A stretch of 64,000 nucleotides of DNA, from positions 1 to 64,000 of the forward strand of contig NZ_JAKILB010000003.1 in the NCBI RefSeq assembly GCF_023283895.1, written 5' to 3'. Under the pieces are notes generated by a model. That model was not told the DNA's origin. It worked only from the letters and a program-made list of their open reading frames with translations, and made no database searches. Of this stretch, positions 41,502 through 49,985 are shown one piece after another. Origin of the DNA: Shewanella pneumatophori. Lineage in GTDB: Bacteria > Pseudomonadota > Gammaproteobacteria > Enterobacterales > Shewanellaceae. Positions within the stretch are counted from its first letter, which is position 1. Every line of letters starts with the position of its first letter. The translations under genes were made by a program, and so were the position numbers.

Positions 41502-42695
41502 ATGGGTCTCACTAACAAAAAAGTACTTTTGGGAATTGGTGGCGGCATTGCCGCTTATAAATCTGCTGATTTAGTGCGTAAATTAAAAGAGCGCGGCGCC
41601 GATGTACGCGTTGTGATGAGTCAAAGTGCGCAAGAATTTATTACGCCACTCACTCTACAAGCACTATCTGGCTATCCAGTTGCCACAGACCTACTTGATC
41701 CAACGGCCGAAGCGTCGATGGGCCATATCGAGCTTGCTCGCTGGGCCGACTTAGTCATTATCGCTCCAGCTACCGCTAATCTTATTGCCCGCGTCAACGC
41801 TGGCATGGCAGATGAACTGATTACGACTACCTGTTTAGCAACTGAAGCGCCTGTCGTGCTGTGCCCAGCAATGAACCAGCAGATGTACCGCAATGCAGCG
41901 ACTCAAGCCAACTTAAAGCAAGTTAGTGAGCGTGGCATACATATTTGGGGCCCAGATTCTGGCTCACAGGCTTGTGGTGAAGTTGGCCCAGGTAGAATGC
42001 TTGAACCTATCGCGATTGCCGAAAAAGCGGCAGCTTTTTTTGGTCCTAAACTGCTGCAAGGCATGTCGTTGTTGTTAACCGCAGGCCCTACTCGTGAAGC
42101 AATTGACCCTGTGCGCTATATCTCGAACCACAGCTCAGGCAAAATGGGCTTTGCCTTGGCCAAAGCCGCCGCAGAAATGGGGGCAGAAGTCACTCTGGTC
42201 GCCGGGCCTGTGAACCTCGCAACGCCAAATGGTGTTAAACGCATCAACGTTGAGTCAGCTCAAGATATGCTAGATGCTGTGATGCCACAGGTTGAACAGC
42301 ACCAAATTTTTATTGGCTGCGCTGCAGTAGCCGATTATCGCATTGCCGAAGTCGCAGAAAGCAAAATTAAAAAATCAGCTGAGCAGATGCAACTTGCGCT
42401 GGTTCGAAATCCTGATATCTTAGCCAGCGTTGCCAGCCATGCGCACCGACCATTTACCGTCGGATTTGCAGCTGAAACCAATGACGTAGAGCAATATGCT
42501 CGCGGTAAGTTGAGCCGTAAAAAGCTCGATATGATCGCCGCTAACGACGTATCAAATACCGATATTGGCTTTAACAGCGACACGAATGCATTAAGCGTGT
42601 TTTGGAGCGATGGTAGCACCGACTTACCCGCTGTAGATAAAGATACATTAGCTAAGCAATTGCTTACTTTAATCGCGAATAAAATAAAAAACTGA
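41502..42695 (+). CDS. coaBC: Bifunctional phosphopantothenoylcysteine decarboxylase/synthase CoaBC
   Basis: Joins cysteine to phosphopantothenate (CoaB) and decarboxylates the product (CoaC) in coenzyme A synthesis. The N-terminal flavoprotein half shows [16 protein letters not shown] and the catalytic [10 protein letters not shown] (near residue 125). The C-terminal CoaB half shows [20 protein letters not shown] (near 195) and [13 protein letters not shown]. Length is 397 (406 in E. coli). Its TGA overlaps the dut ATG by one base. Confidence 0.98.
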   Translation: MGLTNKKVLLGIGGGIAAYKSADLVRKLKERGADVRVVMSQSAQEFITPLTLQALSGYPVATDLLDPTAEASMGHIELARWADLVIIAPATANLIARVNAGMADELITTTCLATEAPVVLCPAMNQQMYRNAATQANLKQVSERGIHIWGPDSGSQACGEVGPGRMLEPIAIAEKAAAFFGPKLLQGMSLLLTAGPTREAIDPVRYISNHSSGKMGFALAKAAAEMGAEVTLVAGPVNLATPNGVKRINVESAQDMLDAVMPQVEQHQIFIGCAAVADYRIAEVAESKIKKSAEQMQLALVRNPDILASVASHAHRPFTVGFAAETNDVEQYARGKLSRKKLDMIAANDVSNTDIGFNSDTNALSVFWSDGSTDLPAVDKDTLAKQLLTLIANKIKN

Positions 42696-43153
42696 TGAAA
42701 ACACCAATCGAACTAAAAATCCTCGATTCACGGATCGGTACTGAATTTCCGCTGCCAGCTTATGCAACAACCGGTAGTGCAGGTATGGACCTACGTGCTA
42801 TTACCGATACCCAGCTAACGATTCAACCGGGCGAAACAGTACTTATTCCAACAGGGATTGCAATTCACGTTGCCGACCCGAGTTTGGCAGCAGTTATTTT
42901 ACCGCGTTCAGGCCTTGGCCATAAGCACGGTATTGTACTGGGTAACCTCGTTGGTCTAATCGATTCAGATTACCAAGGACCGCTAATGGTTTCTTGCTGG
43001 AACCGTGGCACAGAGCCTTTTACAATCGAAATTGGTGACAGACTCGCACAGCTGGTTTTTGTACCTGTAGTTCAGGCTGAATTTAAACTCGTCGATGAGT
43101 TTAATCAGTCAGATCGCGGTCAAGGTGGATTTGGCCACTCAGGAACCAAATAA
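42695..43153 (+). CDS. dut: dUTP diphosphatase Dut
   Basis: Trimeric dUTPase that hydrolyses dUTP to dUMP, keeping uracil out of DNA and feeding dTMP synthesis. All five motifs are visible: [41 protein letters not shown] and the flexible C-terminal arm [10 protein letters not shown]. Length is 152 (151 in E. coli). One-base overlap with coaBC indicates coupled translation. Confidence 0.98.
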   Translation: MKTPIELKILDSRIGTEFPLPAYATTGSAGMDLRAITDTQLTIQPGETVLIPTGIAIHVADPSLAAVILPRSGLGHKHGIVLGNLVGLIDSDYQGPLMVSCWNRGTEPFTIEIGDRLAQLVFVPVVQAEFKLVDEFNQSDRGQGGFGHSGTK

Positions 43154-43252
43154 CCGATTTTAGCGACTATCGCGTAATCATTTTAAATGGATAGCACGGA
43201 GCAACGTTTCCTTGCCGTCTCGCTCAGTAGTAATCGAGTGAAGGACAGATAA

Positions 43253-43846
43253 ATGGCTGCAAGCCCAAAAATAAATCGTCGTGAGCATATTCTTCAATGC
43301 CTAGCGACCATGCTAGAAACTAGTCCAGGACAAAGGATCACCACAGCAAAATTAGCCGCAGAAGTGGGCGTATCTGAAGCGGCGCTATATCGCCACTTTC
43401 CGAGCAAAGCACGCATGTTTGAAGGGCTTATCGAGTTTATCGAAGAGTCGCTATTATCGCGTATCAATCTCATCATGGATGAAGAAAAAGACACCATGAA
43501 ACGCTGCCAGCAATTACTGCAACTATTGCTAGTATTTGCCGAACGTAACCCAGGGATTTCACGTGTGTTAAACGGTGATGCACTACTGGGCGAAAACGAG
43601 CGCCTACGCAGCCGTATTAGCCAATTATTTGCCAAGATTGAAACTCATCTAAAGCAAATTTTACGTGAGAAAAGTCTACGCGAAGGCAAAGCCTTCAATC
43701 TAGATGAAGCCGTGCTAGCTAACTTGCTACTTGCTGTTGCCGAAGGCCGTATCGCGCAATTTGTTCGCAGCGAATTTAAGTTAAAGCCAACCAAACACTT
43801 TAACGAGCAATGGACTTTCATCCAGCAACAACTGCTACAAAGCTAA
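43253..43846 (+). CDS. slmA: Nucleoid occlusion factor SlmA
   Basis: A TetR-family DNA-binding protein that, bound to SBS sites, blocks Z-ring formation over the nucleoid by acting on FtsZ. The N-terminal helix-turn-helix [31 protein letters not shown] and the dimerisation half match E. coli SlmA closely in length (197 versus 198) and in position after dut. It lies 100 bp after dut and may have its own promoter. No SBS palindrome was found near it by eye. Confidence 0.96.
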   Translation: MAASPKINRREHILQCLATMLETSPGQRITTAKLAAEVGVSEAALYRHFPSKARMFEGLIEFIEESLLSRINLIMDEEKDTMKRCQQLLQLLLVFAERNPGISRVLNGDALLGENERLRSRISQLFAKIETHLKQILREKSLREGKAFNLDEAVLANLLLAVAEGRIAQFVRSEFKLKPTKHFNEQWTFIQQQLLQS

Positions 43847-43868
43847 ACTCATCTAAATCACGCTATAG

Positions 43869-43900
43869 AAAAGGCAGCAGACTCAATAGCTGCCTTTTTT
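43869..43900 (+). terminator. Terminator after slmA
   Basis: Stem AAAAGGCAGC, 10-base loop, GCTGCCTTTTTT; 22 bp past the slmA stop. Confidence 0.85.
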
Positions 43901-43991
43901 GTGTCTCCACTATTGTTCAACTGCAACTTTTAGTTTACTTTTCTCGCAAACACCCGCTAAAACTTAACAATTGTTTCCACAAGGAAGTTGT

Positions 43992-45953
43992 ATGAAACTC
44001 ATCAAAGCTATTGGCCTAGTATTTCTTACTTGGCTAAGCTGCAGTGCATCTGCAAAAACAGATACCGCAGCAAATCTATTCAGCCGCTCCGCGGAATTTT
44101 CTCAAGTCAAAATATCACCAGCAGGTGACTATTTAAGCGCCATCACCAGTAAAGATGGCAAAAATATGCTGCTGATTTTAGATGCTGCCACTAAAAAAGC
44201 TGTTCATGTGGTGTTTTTCGATGGCAATGCCCAAGTCGGCCACTATGAATGGGTCAATGATGAACGAGTCGTGCTACAAAAAGAATATCTAAAAGGCTGG
44301 AGCGATCACCCGCTTTACTATGGTGAACTGATGGCAGTAAACGCAGATGGGTCTAAAGAGACATACCTATTTGGTTATCAAGGTGGGCAACAAGTAGGCT
44401 CAAATATCAAGAGAAACACCGCAATTAGAGCAACCGCCTATATTTTAGATCCTATGCCTGAAGACGATCGCTTTATGCTAGTGCAAGCACTACCTTGGGG
44501 TAACGGCGGAAGTAATATGGCAGAGAACACCCAAAAAGTTTATCGCGTTGATGTTTATAAAGGTAAACGCAGAAAGGTCGCTGGCTCGCCTATTCCTTAC
44601 GCTAACTTTCTAACAGACCATGATGGTAATGTGCGCTTTGTCAGTGGTACTAGAGACTACGTAAACACTGAGCTTTTCTACCGAGAAGACCGCGAATGGG
44701 TAAATACCGACAAATTAAACCTCAATTTAGATGCAATGACCCCAATAGCATTTAGTGATGATGAAAATAGTGTTTATGTCACCGCTAACGAGTCTGGTAA
44801 GCCGTCAGGTGTTTATCTAATCAACATTAAAACTGGCGATAAAAAGCTTGTAAGCCAAGATAAAGTCGTCAATCCAAGTAATGTTTGGATAAATCAAACC
44901 ACGAAAAAGCTTTATGCCGTTGAATATGAAAATGGCTACCCAGAATATGAGTTCGTAGCTCCTAAAGATCCATCAGCAATATACGTCAAACAATTATTAA
45001 GCGCACTGCCCGGGTACCAAATTCACTTGGTAAGCCAAACAGTCGATGCCAATAAGATGATAATTAAAGCCTTTAACGATAGAACTCCTGGCAAGTATTA
45101 CCTTTTCGATACCGAAAAGTTAAACCTAGAGTTTCTTGTATCTCAAAAGAGCTGGATCGACTCAAATAAGATGGCTGAGATTAAGCCCATTAGCTTTACC
45201 AGCCGAGACGGGCTGGAGATCCACGGCTATTTAACCCTACCCCATGGCAAAGAAGCAAAAGACTTACCTTTAGTGGTTAACCCACACGGTGGCCCACATG
45301 GACCGAGAGATTGGTGGGGATTTGACTCACAAAATCAGATGATAGCCAGTAAAGGAGCAGCTGTTCTACAGGTCAATTTCCGCGGCTCTGGAGGCTATGG
45401 CACAGCGTTTGAAACTGCAGGCCATCAAAAGTGGGGCACCGAGATTCAATACGACATCATTGACGCAACTAAATATGTAATAGAGCAAGGAATCGTCGAT
45501 AAAGACCGTATCTGTATCGTCGGTGGTAGTTTTGGTGGTTACTCAGCGATTCAAAGTGCCACAATCGAGCCTGACTTATTTAAATGTGCCCTAGGCTTTG
45601 CTGGCGTGTACGATCTGCAATTAATGTTTGATAAAGGTGATGTACAAGGCCGTAGAGCAGGTAAGCGCTATCTTCAAGAAGTCCTAGGTGAAGATAAGAG
45701 CTTACTCAAGTCGATGTCACCAACACATAATGTTGATAAACTAAAAGCAAATATCATGCTCGTCCACGGCGGTGAGGATGAACGCGCGCCAATCGAACAG
45801 TTTGAAGCGTTAGAAGATGCGCTCAATAAACAAAAGTATCCGTTTAAAAAGCTAGTCATGGACGATGAAGGTCACGGCTTTTACGATGATGCCCACAGAG
45901 CCAAGTATTACAATGAAATGCTAGGCTTTCTAAAAGAAAACTTAAAACTATAG
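43992..45953 (+). CDS. Secreted S9 family prolyl oligopeptidase-type peptidase
   Basis: A 653-residue periplasmic serine peptidase of the S9 family (dipeptidyl/acylaminoacyl peptidase type). A signal peptide (LIKAIGLVFLTWLSCSASA) is followed by a beta-propeller-like region (about 30-390) and an alpha/beta hydrolase domain. The triad is visible: Ser in GGSFGGYSA (near 515), Asp in HGGEDERAP (near 600) and His in DEGHGFYDD (near 633). ATG at 43992 has AAGGAAG four bases upstream; the longer frame from 43971 lacks one. It probably degrades small peptides; the exact specificity cannot be read. Confidence 0.93.
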   Translation: MKLIKAIGLVFLTWLSCSASAKTDTAANLFSRSAEFSQVKISPAGDYLSAITSKDGKNMLLILDAATKKAVHVVFFDGNAQVGHYEWVNDERVVLQKEYLKGWSDHPLYYGELMAVNADGSKETYLFGYQGGQQVGSNIKRNTAIRATAYILDPMPEDDRFMLVQALPWGNGGSNMAENTQKVYRVDVYKGKRRKVAGSPIPYANFLTDHDGNVRFVSGTRDYVNTELFYREDREWVNTDKLNLNLDAMTPIAFSDDENSVYVTANESGKPSGVYLINIKTGDKKLVSQDKVVNPSNVWINQTTKKLYAVEYENGYPEYEFVAPKDPSAIYVKQLLSALPGYQIHLVSQTVDANKMIIKAFNDRTPGKYYLFDTEKLNLEFLVSQKSWIDSNKMAEIKPISFTSRDGLEIHGYLTLPHGKEAKDLPLVVNPHGGPHGPRDWWGFDSQNQMIASKGAAVLQVNFRGSGGYGTAFETAGHQKWGTEIQYDIIDATKYVIEQGIVDKDRICIVGGSFGGYSAIQSATIEPDLFKCALGFAGVYDLQLMFDKGDVQGRRAGKRYLQEVLGEDKSLLKSMSPTHNVDKLKANIMLVHGGEDERAPIEQFEALEDALNKQKYPFKKLVMDDEGHGFYDDAHRAKYYNEMLGFLKENLKL

Positions 45954-46075
45954 CCATAAAGCCCAGTAAATCTTAACGATAGTGAAAGCCATATTTGAGC
46001 AAACATATTTTACTTTGAAGAATGTTGCTATCGCTATGCAACGAACTTGTAGTTGAACTATTTTCTCTATTAACT

Positions 46076-46106
46076 AAAAAAACCGACTAGTTTAGTCGGT
46101 TTTTTT
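46076..46106 (+). terminator. Terminator after the S9 peptidase
   Basis: Perfect 14-bp stem AAAAAAACCGACTA, 3-base loop, TAGTCGGTTTTTTT. It stands about 120 bp past the stop; the bases between hold nothing recognisable. Confidence 0.85.
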
Positions 46107-46299
46107 ATGTTCATCGCGGTTTTCGGTGTATATTTACAGCAAATAACGGTATCCTCCCGTCCTCGCTAAGTACAACGCCAATTGCTAACGCAATCATTTT
46201 GGCTTTTTATCAGACATAACGTCCCTTATGCGAGACCTACGGCACTAGTACACAGGATACGAATATCACCACTCATTCTTTATGGTGAAGGAGGAACTT

Positions 46300-46959
46300 A
46301 TGACATCAAAAGAAGCAATCCTCAGTGAATCTGCTCAAATCGTAAAGTCTGCACTTATCGAGCGCGGCCTTGAAACGCCAATGCTACCTAATGAGCTAAG
46401 CCCAGAAGTGCGTAAAGACAAGATTGAACACCATATGCGTGAGATCTTGACCTTAATGTCACTAGACTTAAACGACGATAGCCTAGCGGATACTCCACGT
46501 CGTATTGCAAAAATGTATGTCGATGAAATATTCTCAGGCCTAGACTACGCTAACTTTCCTAAGATCACCGTCATCGAAAACAAGATGGGCTTTGATGAAA
46601 TGGTTAAGGTTAACGACATTAGCTTAACCAGTACCTGTGAGCATCACTTAGTGACTATCGATGGTGTGGCAACCGTGGCTTACTTGCCAAGCAAGAGCAT
46701 AATCGGATTATCTAAGATTAACCGTATCGTCCGTTTCTTTGCTCAACGCCCACAGGTGCAAGAGCGTTTGACTCAGCAGGTTTTAGTGGCACTGCAAGCG
46801 CTATTAGGCACTCAAGATGTAGCAGTTAAGATGGACGCAGTACATTACTGCGTTAAATCACGTGGGGTAATGGACTCAACCAGTTCAACCACCACCACGG
46901 CACTTGGCGGCAAATTTAAGTCGAACCCTGCAACTAGGGCTGAGTTCTTAAGTAACTAA
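46300..46959 (+). CDS. folE: GTP cyclohydrolase I FolE
   Basis: Converts GTP to dihydroneopterin triphosphate, the first step to folate. The zinc and catalytic motif [22 protein letters not shown] lies near residue 105, followed by the second cysteine in [10 protein letters not shown] (near 180). ATG at 46300 has AAGGAGG five bases upstream, an ideal site; a frame starting six codons earlier would read through that site. Length is 219 (222 in E. coli). It is a single-gene unit between the S9 peptidase and pyrE. Confidence 0.97.
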   Translation: MTSKEAILSESAQIVKSALIERGLETPMLPNELSPEVRKDKIEHHMREILTLMSLDLNDDSLADTPRRIAKMYVDEIFSGLDYANFPKITVIENKMGFDEMVKVNDISLTSTCEHHLVTIDGVATVAYLPSKSIIGLSKINRIVRFFAQRPQVQERLTQQVLVALQALLGTQDVAVKMDAVHYCVKSRGVMDSTSSTTTTALGGKFKSNPATRAEFLSN

Positions 46960-46973
46960 GGTAAAAGACCGAA

Positions 46974-47012
46974 AACGGAACACTCGCAAGCTCGTTCACA
47001 GATAACGGAACG
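46974..47012 (-). repeat. Inverted, diverged copy of the 23-bp repeat
   Basis: Read on the plus strand, the segment contains GTTCACAGATAACGGAACG, which matches the complement of the tandem units at 47087-47178 at nearly every base. It is therefore a diverged unit in inverted orientation on the folE side of the terminator hairpin. Confidence 0.6.
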
Positions 47013-47036
47013 GCCTTCGGCCTTACGGTAAAATCA

Positions 47037-47076
47037 TAAAAAAATGCCGCAATTACATTTAACTGTAATCGCGGCA
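47037..47076 (-). terminator. Terminator after pyrE (facing folE)
   Basis: TGCCGC-A-ATTACA, a 6-base loop, TGTAAT-C-GCGGCA form a 13-position stem with one mismatch. On the minus strand it is followed by seven T, so it best fits pyrE; on the plus strand the tail is CTTATCTTTT, so it may also end folE. Confidence 0.8.
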
Positions 47077-47086
47077 CTTATCTTTT

Positions 47087-47178
47087 CCGATATCCGTAAG
47101 CGTAGAGCTCCGTTATCCGTAAGCGCAGCGTTCCGTTATCCGTGAGCGTAGCGTTCGGTTATCCGTGAGCGCAGCGTT
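47087..47178 (+). repeat. Four tandem copies of a 23-bp repeat
   Basis: Units start at 47087, 47110, 47133 and 47156 and share TTATCCGTRAGCGYAGCGTT (the last 20 bases of the unit), with the first copy most diverged. They lie between the pyrE stop and its terminator and would be transcribed as the pyrE 3' end. With the inverted copy at 46974-47012 the RNA could fold back over the terminator. Confidence 0.85.
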
Positions 47179-47194
47179 CCGTCATCATAAACCC

Positions 47195-47836
47195 TTAAAT
47201 CCCGTATTGATCACGGTAAGCGCTTACTGAAGCAAGCTGTGCTTCCATTCCTGACTTTTCAGACAAGTAGTTAATCAAGTCTTCAAGCTTGATGATAGAC
47301 ACGATGTCACAGCCAAAGTCACGCTCAACTTCTTGAATCGCAGACAACTCACCATTGCCTTTTTCTTGGCGGTCTAGTGCAATCAAAACACCCGCAAGTG
47401 CCGCTTTATGCGCTTCAATGATCTCCATTGACTCACGAATAGCTGTACCTGCTGTGATCACGTCATCAACCAACATTACACGACCTTCAAGCTCGCTACC
47501 CACTAAGCTGCCACCTTCACCGTGATCTTTCTTCTCTTTACGGTTAAAGCAGTAAGGCATGTCGATATCGTGGTGATCGCACAGAGCAACCGCAGTAGTC
47601 GTCGCGATTGGAATACCTTTGTATGCAGGGCCAAATAGCAAGTCATACTCAATACCTGAGTCAACTAACGCCGCGGCATAAAAACGACCTAGACGCGCTA
47701 AGTCACGGCCAGTATTAAACAGGCCTGCGTTAAAGAAATAAGGGCTAGTGCGGCCTGACTTTAACGTAAATTCGCCAAATCGAAGTACCTGACGTTCTAG
47801 GGCAAATTCAATAAACTCACGTTGATAGGCTTTCAC
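47195..47836 (-). CDS. pyrE: Orotate phosphoribosyltransferase PyrE
   Basis: Joins orotate to PRPP, giving OMP in pyrimidine synthesis. N-terminus [19 protein letters not shown], the flexible-loop region [11 protein letters not shown] (near residue 100) and the PRPP motif [13 protein letters not shown] (near 120) are all present. Length 213 equals E. coli. Start is GTG at 47836 with AAGGAGA four bases before it. It lies downstream of rph across an attenuator-like hairpin, as in E. coli. Confidence 0.98.
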   Translation of the reverse strand: MKAYQREFIEFALERQVLRFGEFTLKSGRTSPYFFNAGLFNTGRDLARLGRFYAAALVDSGIEYDLLFGPAYKGIPIATTTAVALCDHHDIDMPYCFNRKEKKDHGEGGSLVGSELEGRVMLVDDVITAGTAIRESMEIIEAHKAALAGVLIALDRQEKGNGELSAIQEVERDFGCDIVSIIKLEDLINYLSEKSGMEAQLASVSAYRDQYGI

Positions 47837-47905
47837 AATCTCTCCTTAAAAATGTAGGGGTAATACTTTGTGTATTATTTAGTACTATTAGGTTTTCTTT
47901 ACTTA

Positions 47906-47928
47906 CAAAAAGGACCCCGTAGGGCCCT
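47906..47928 (-). terminator. rph-pyrE attenuator hairpin
   Basis: On the minus strand AGGGCCC, loop TAC, GGGGTCCT form a GC-rich stem followed by TTTTTG. It begins 18 bases after the rph stop and 70 bases before pyrE. In E. coli, ribosomes following closely to the rph end prevent such a terminator when UTP is low; the spacing here fits the same control. Confidence 0.7.
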
Positions 47929-47945
47929 AATAACAAAAACAATAA

Positions 47946-48659
47946 TTAGCTTAATGCAGCTTTCTGAGTATCAACGATTTCGCGAATACCGTGCTTAGCC
48001 AAATCAAGTAAGCTCAATAGCTCTTCATGGCTAAATGGCTCACCTTCTGCAGTACCTTGGATCTCGATGATCTTACCGGTTTCGGTCATTACCACGTTCA
48101 TGTCAGTTTCAGCAGCGCTGTCTTCGATATATTCTAAATCGCAGATTGGCTCGCCTTTATAGATACCAACACTTACCGCAGCAATTAGGAACTTAAGTGG
48201 GTTAGTCTTTAAAATACCTTTACCACGAGCCCAGTTTAGCGCGTCAACTAACGCAACACATGCGCCAGTAATTGCAGCAGTACGAGTACCACCGTCAGCT
48301 TGGATCACGTCACAATCAATAACAATGGTGTTTTCGCCTAGTAGCTTCATATCTACCGCTGCGCGCAGTGAACGGCCGATTAGACGTTGGATTTCTTGAG
48401 TACGACCAGACTGCTTACCGCGAGCGGCTTCACGCTGCATACGGCTATGAGTAGAACGTGGCAACATGCCATATTCAGCAGTTACCCAACCTTGGCCTTG
48501 GCCTTTAAGGAAACGCGGTACGCCTTCTTCAAAACTAGCGGTACACAGTACTTTGGTGTCACCAAATTCTACTAAAACCGAACCTTCGGCATGAGCAGTA
48601 AACTGGCGAGTAATAGTCACAGGGCGAGACTGTGCTGGAGTTCTGTTGCTTGGGCGCAT
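47946..48659 (-). CDS. rph: Ribonuclease PH
   Basis: A phosphorolytic 3'-5' exoribonuclease that trims tRNA 3' ends. The family sequence [20 protein letters not shown] (near residue 60), RSLRAAVDM and DADGGTR-type [18 protein letters not shown] (near 122) are intact. The full 237 residues suggest an active enzyme, unlike the frameshifted copy in E. coli K-12. It diverges from yicC; a -10 TATAAT lies at 48708-48703 on the minus strand. Confidence 0.98.
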   Translation of the reverse strand: MRPSNRTPAQSRPVTITRQFTAHAEGSVLVEFGDTKVLCTASFEEGVPRFLKGQGQGWVTAEYGMLPRSTHSRMQREAARGKQSGRTQEIQRLIGRSLRAAVDMKLLGENTIVIDCDVIQADGGTRTAAITGACVALVDALNWARGKGILKTNPLKFLIAAVSVGIYKGEPICDLEYIEDSAAETDMNVVMTETGKIIEIQGTAEGEPFSHEELLSLLDLAKHGIREIVDTQKAALS

Positions 48660-48702
48660 GATGAATTCCTGTATTTAAGGGCATGGGGTAATTTGGCTGC
48701 AT

Positions 48703-48708
48703 ATTATA
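48703..48708 (-). promoter_or_regulatory. -10 element for rph
   Basis: Minus-strand TATAAT in CCCTATAATATGC, 44 bp before the rph start; the -35 region (TAGCAT at 17 bp) is poor. Confidence 0.45.
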
Positions 48709-48888
48709 GGGACATGTGCGCCACTATGCTATCTGAATCCGTAAACTCAGCAGAAAACAGCCTTCTGATTTTGCGCATAAGCTCGCAATAACAACAATCG
48801 ATGAATAAAAGCCAACAACAGTGCCTTGTCATCACGCCTGCATGAGCAAATTTACGACTAAACTCTGCACCTTAAATTTGTTTGGGTA

Positions 48889-48894
48889 TATAAT
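48889..48894 (+). promoter_or_regulatory. -10 element for yicC
   Basis: TATAAT in GGGTATATAATCAC, 38 bp before the chosen yicC start; the -35 is not clear. Confidence 0.45.
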
Positions 48895-48931
48895 CACAAT
48901 TCACTTAGACGAATCACACTGGAAATCATCA

Positions 48932-49795
48932 ATGATCCAAAGCATGACAGCCTACGCTCGCATTGAGCACAAAGCAGATTGGGGCACCGCCTCTTGGGAA
49001 ATCCGTTCAGTTAACCAGCGCTACCTAGAAACTTACCTGCGCCTACCAGAACATTTCCGCAGCTTGGAGCCTGTTCTTAGAGATCGTCTACGTAAACGCC
49101 TTAACCGCGGTAAAATCGAAGTGAACCTTCGTTACGACCTAAACGAAAAGAACGACAGCGAACTGCAACTAAACCAAGATCTAGCTAAGCAGATCATCAA
49201 TGCGGCTAACTGGGTGAAGAACGAAGCCGGCCAAGGCGAGCTTAACGTGGTTGACGTACTACGTTGGCCAGGTGTGATGTCAGGCTCAGAGCAAGACATG
49301 GACGCATTAGGTAAAGAGTTGTTAGTCGCGTTTGATTCAGCAATCGATCAATTTATCGAAGCACGCGGCCGTGAAGGTGATGCAATCAACACCATGCTGC
49401 AAACCCGCCTTGACCAAATCGTTGAGCAAGTAGTTATCGTGCGTGAGCACATGCCACAAGTGATGCAATGGCAACGTGACAAGCTAACTAACCGTTTAGC
49501 AGAAATCACCGGTGAACTTGACCCAGCTCGTATGGAGCAAGAGATGGTACTACTCGCGCAGAAGATGGATGTTGCCGAAGAGATGGACCGTCTTGACGCC
49601 CACGTAGCAGAAACCCGCCGAATTCTTAAGAAAGGTGGCGCACAAGGTCGCCGTCTAGACTTTATGATGCAAGAGTTTAACCGTGAGTCAAACACCCTCG
49701 CGTCTAAGTCAATCAGCGCCGAAGTCACTGCAGCAGCGGTAGAGCTAAAAGTACTTATCGAGCAGATACGTGAGCAGATTCAGAACGTAGAATAA
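48932..49795 (+). CDS. yicC: YicC family endoribonuclease
   Basis: A 287-residue protein of the YicC/YloC family, whose E. coli member is reported to be an RNA-degrading endoribonuclease. The N-terminus MIQSMTAYAR and EIRSVNQRYLETYLRLPEHF, and the C-terminal GRRLDFMMQEFNRESNTLASKS, are family signatures. The longer frame from 48821 overlaps its own promoter; ATG at 48932 gives the exact family length. It diverges from rph, the usual neighbour. Confidence 0.96.
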   Translation: MIQSMTAYARIEHKADWGTASWEIRSVNQRYLETYLRLPEHFRSLEPVLRDRLRKRLNRGKIEVNLRYDLNEKNDSELQLNQDLAKQIINAANWVKNEAGQGELNVVDVLRWPGVMSGSEQDMDALGKELLVAFDSAIDQFIEARGREGDAINTMLQTRLDQIVEQVVIVREHMPQVMQWQRDKLTNRLAEITGELDPARMEQEMVLLAQKMDVAEEMDRLDAHVAETRRILKKGGAQGRRLDFMMQEFNRESNTLASKSISAEVTAAAVELKVLIEQIREQIQNVE

Positions 49796-49845
49796 ACTTT
49801 CTATGTTTGGAAAAGTCGCTTTAAAAGACAAATAGTAAAAGAAAC

Positions 49846-49872
49846 AAAGCCCAGCTAAATGCTGGGCTTTTT
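49846..49872 (+). terminator. Terminator after yicC
   Basis: Perfect 10-bp stem AAAGCCCAGC, loop TAAAT, GCTGGGCTTT then TT; 50 bp past the stop. Confidence 0.88.
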
Positions 49873-49985
49873 GTTGGCTGCAAATCTGGATTTCAAGCAC
49901 AAATAACATGTTTGAACATCACTACTTATTTCTGTTAATCAATTCGGTTATTCTTAGTTAACTTAAAATAATAAAAGCACTTTTT

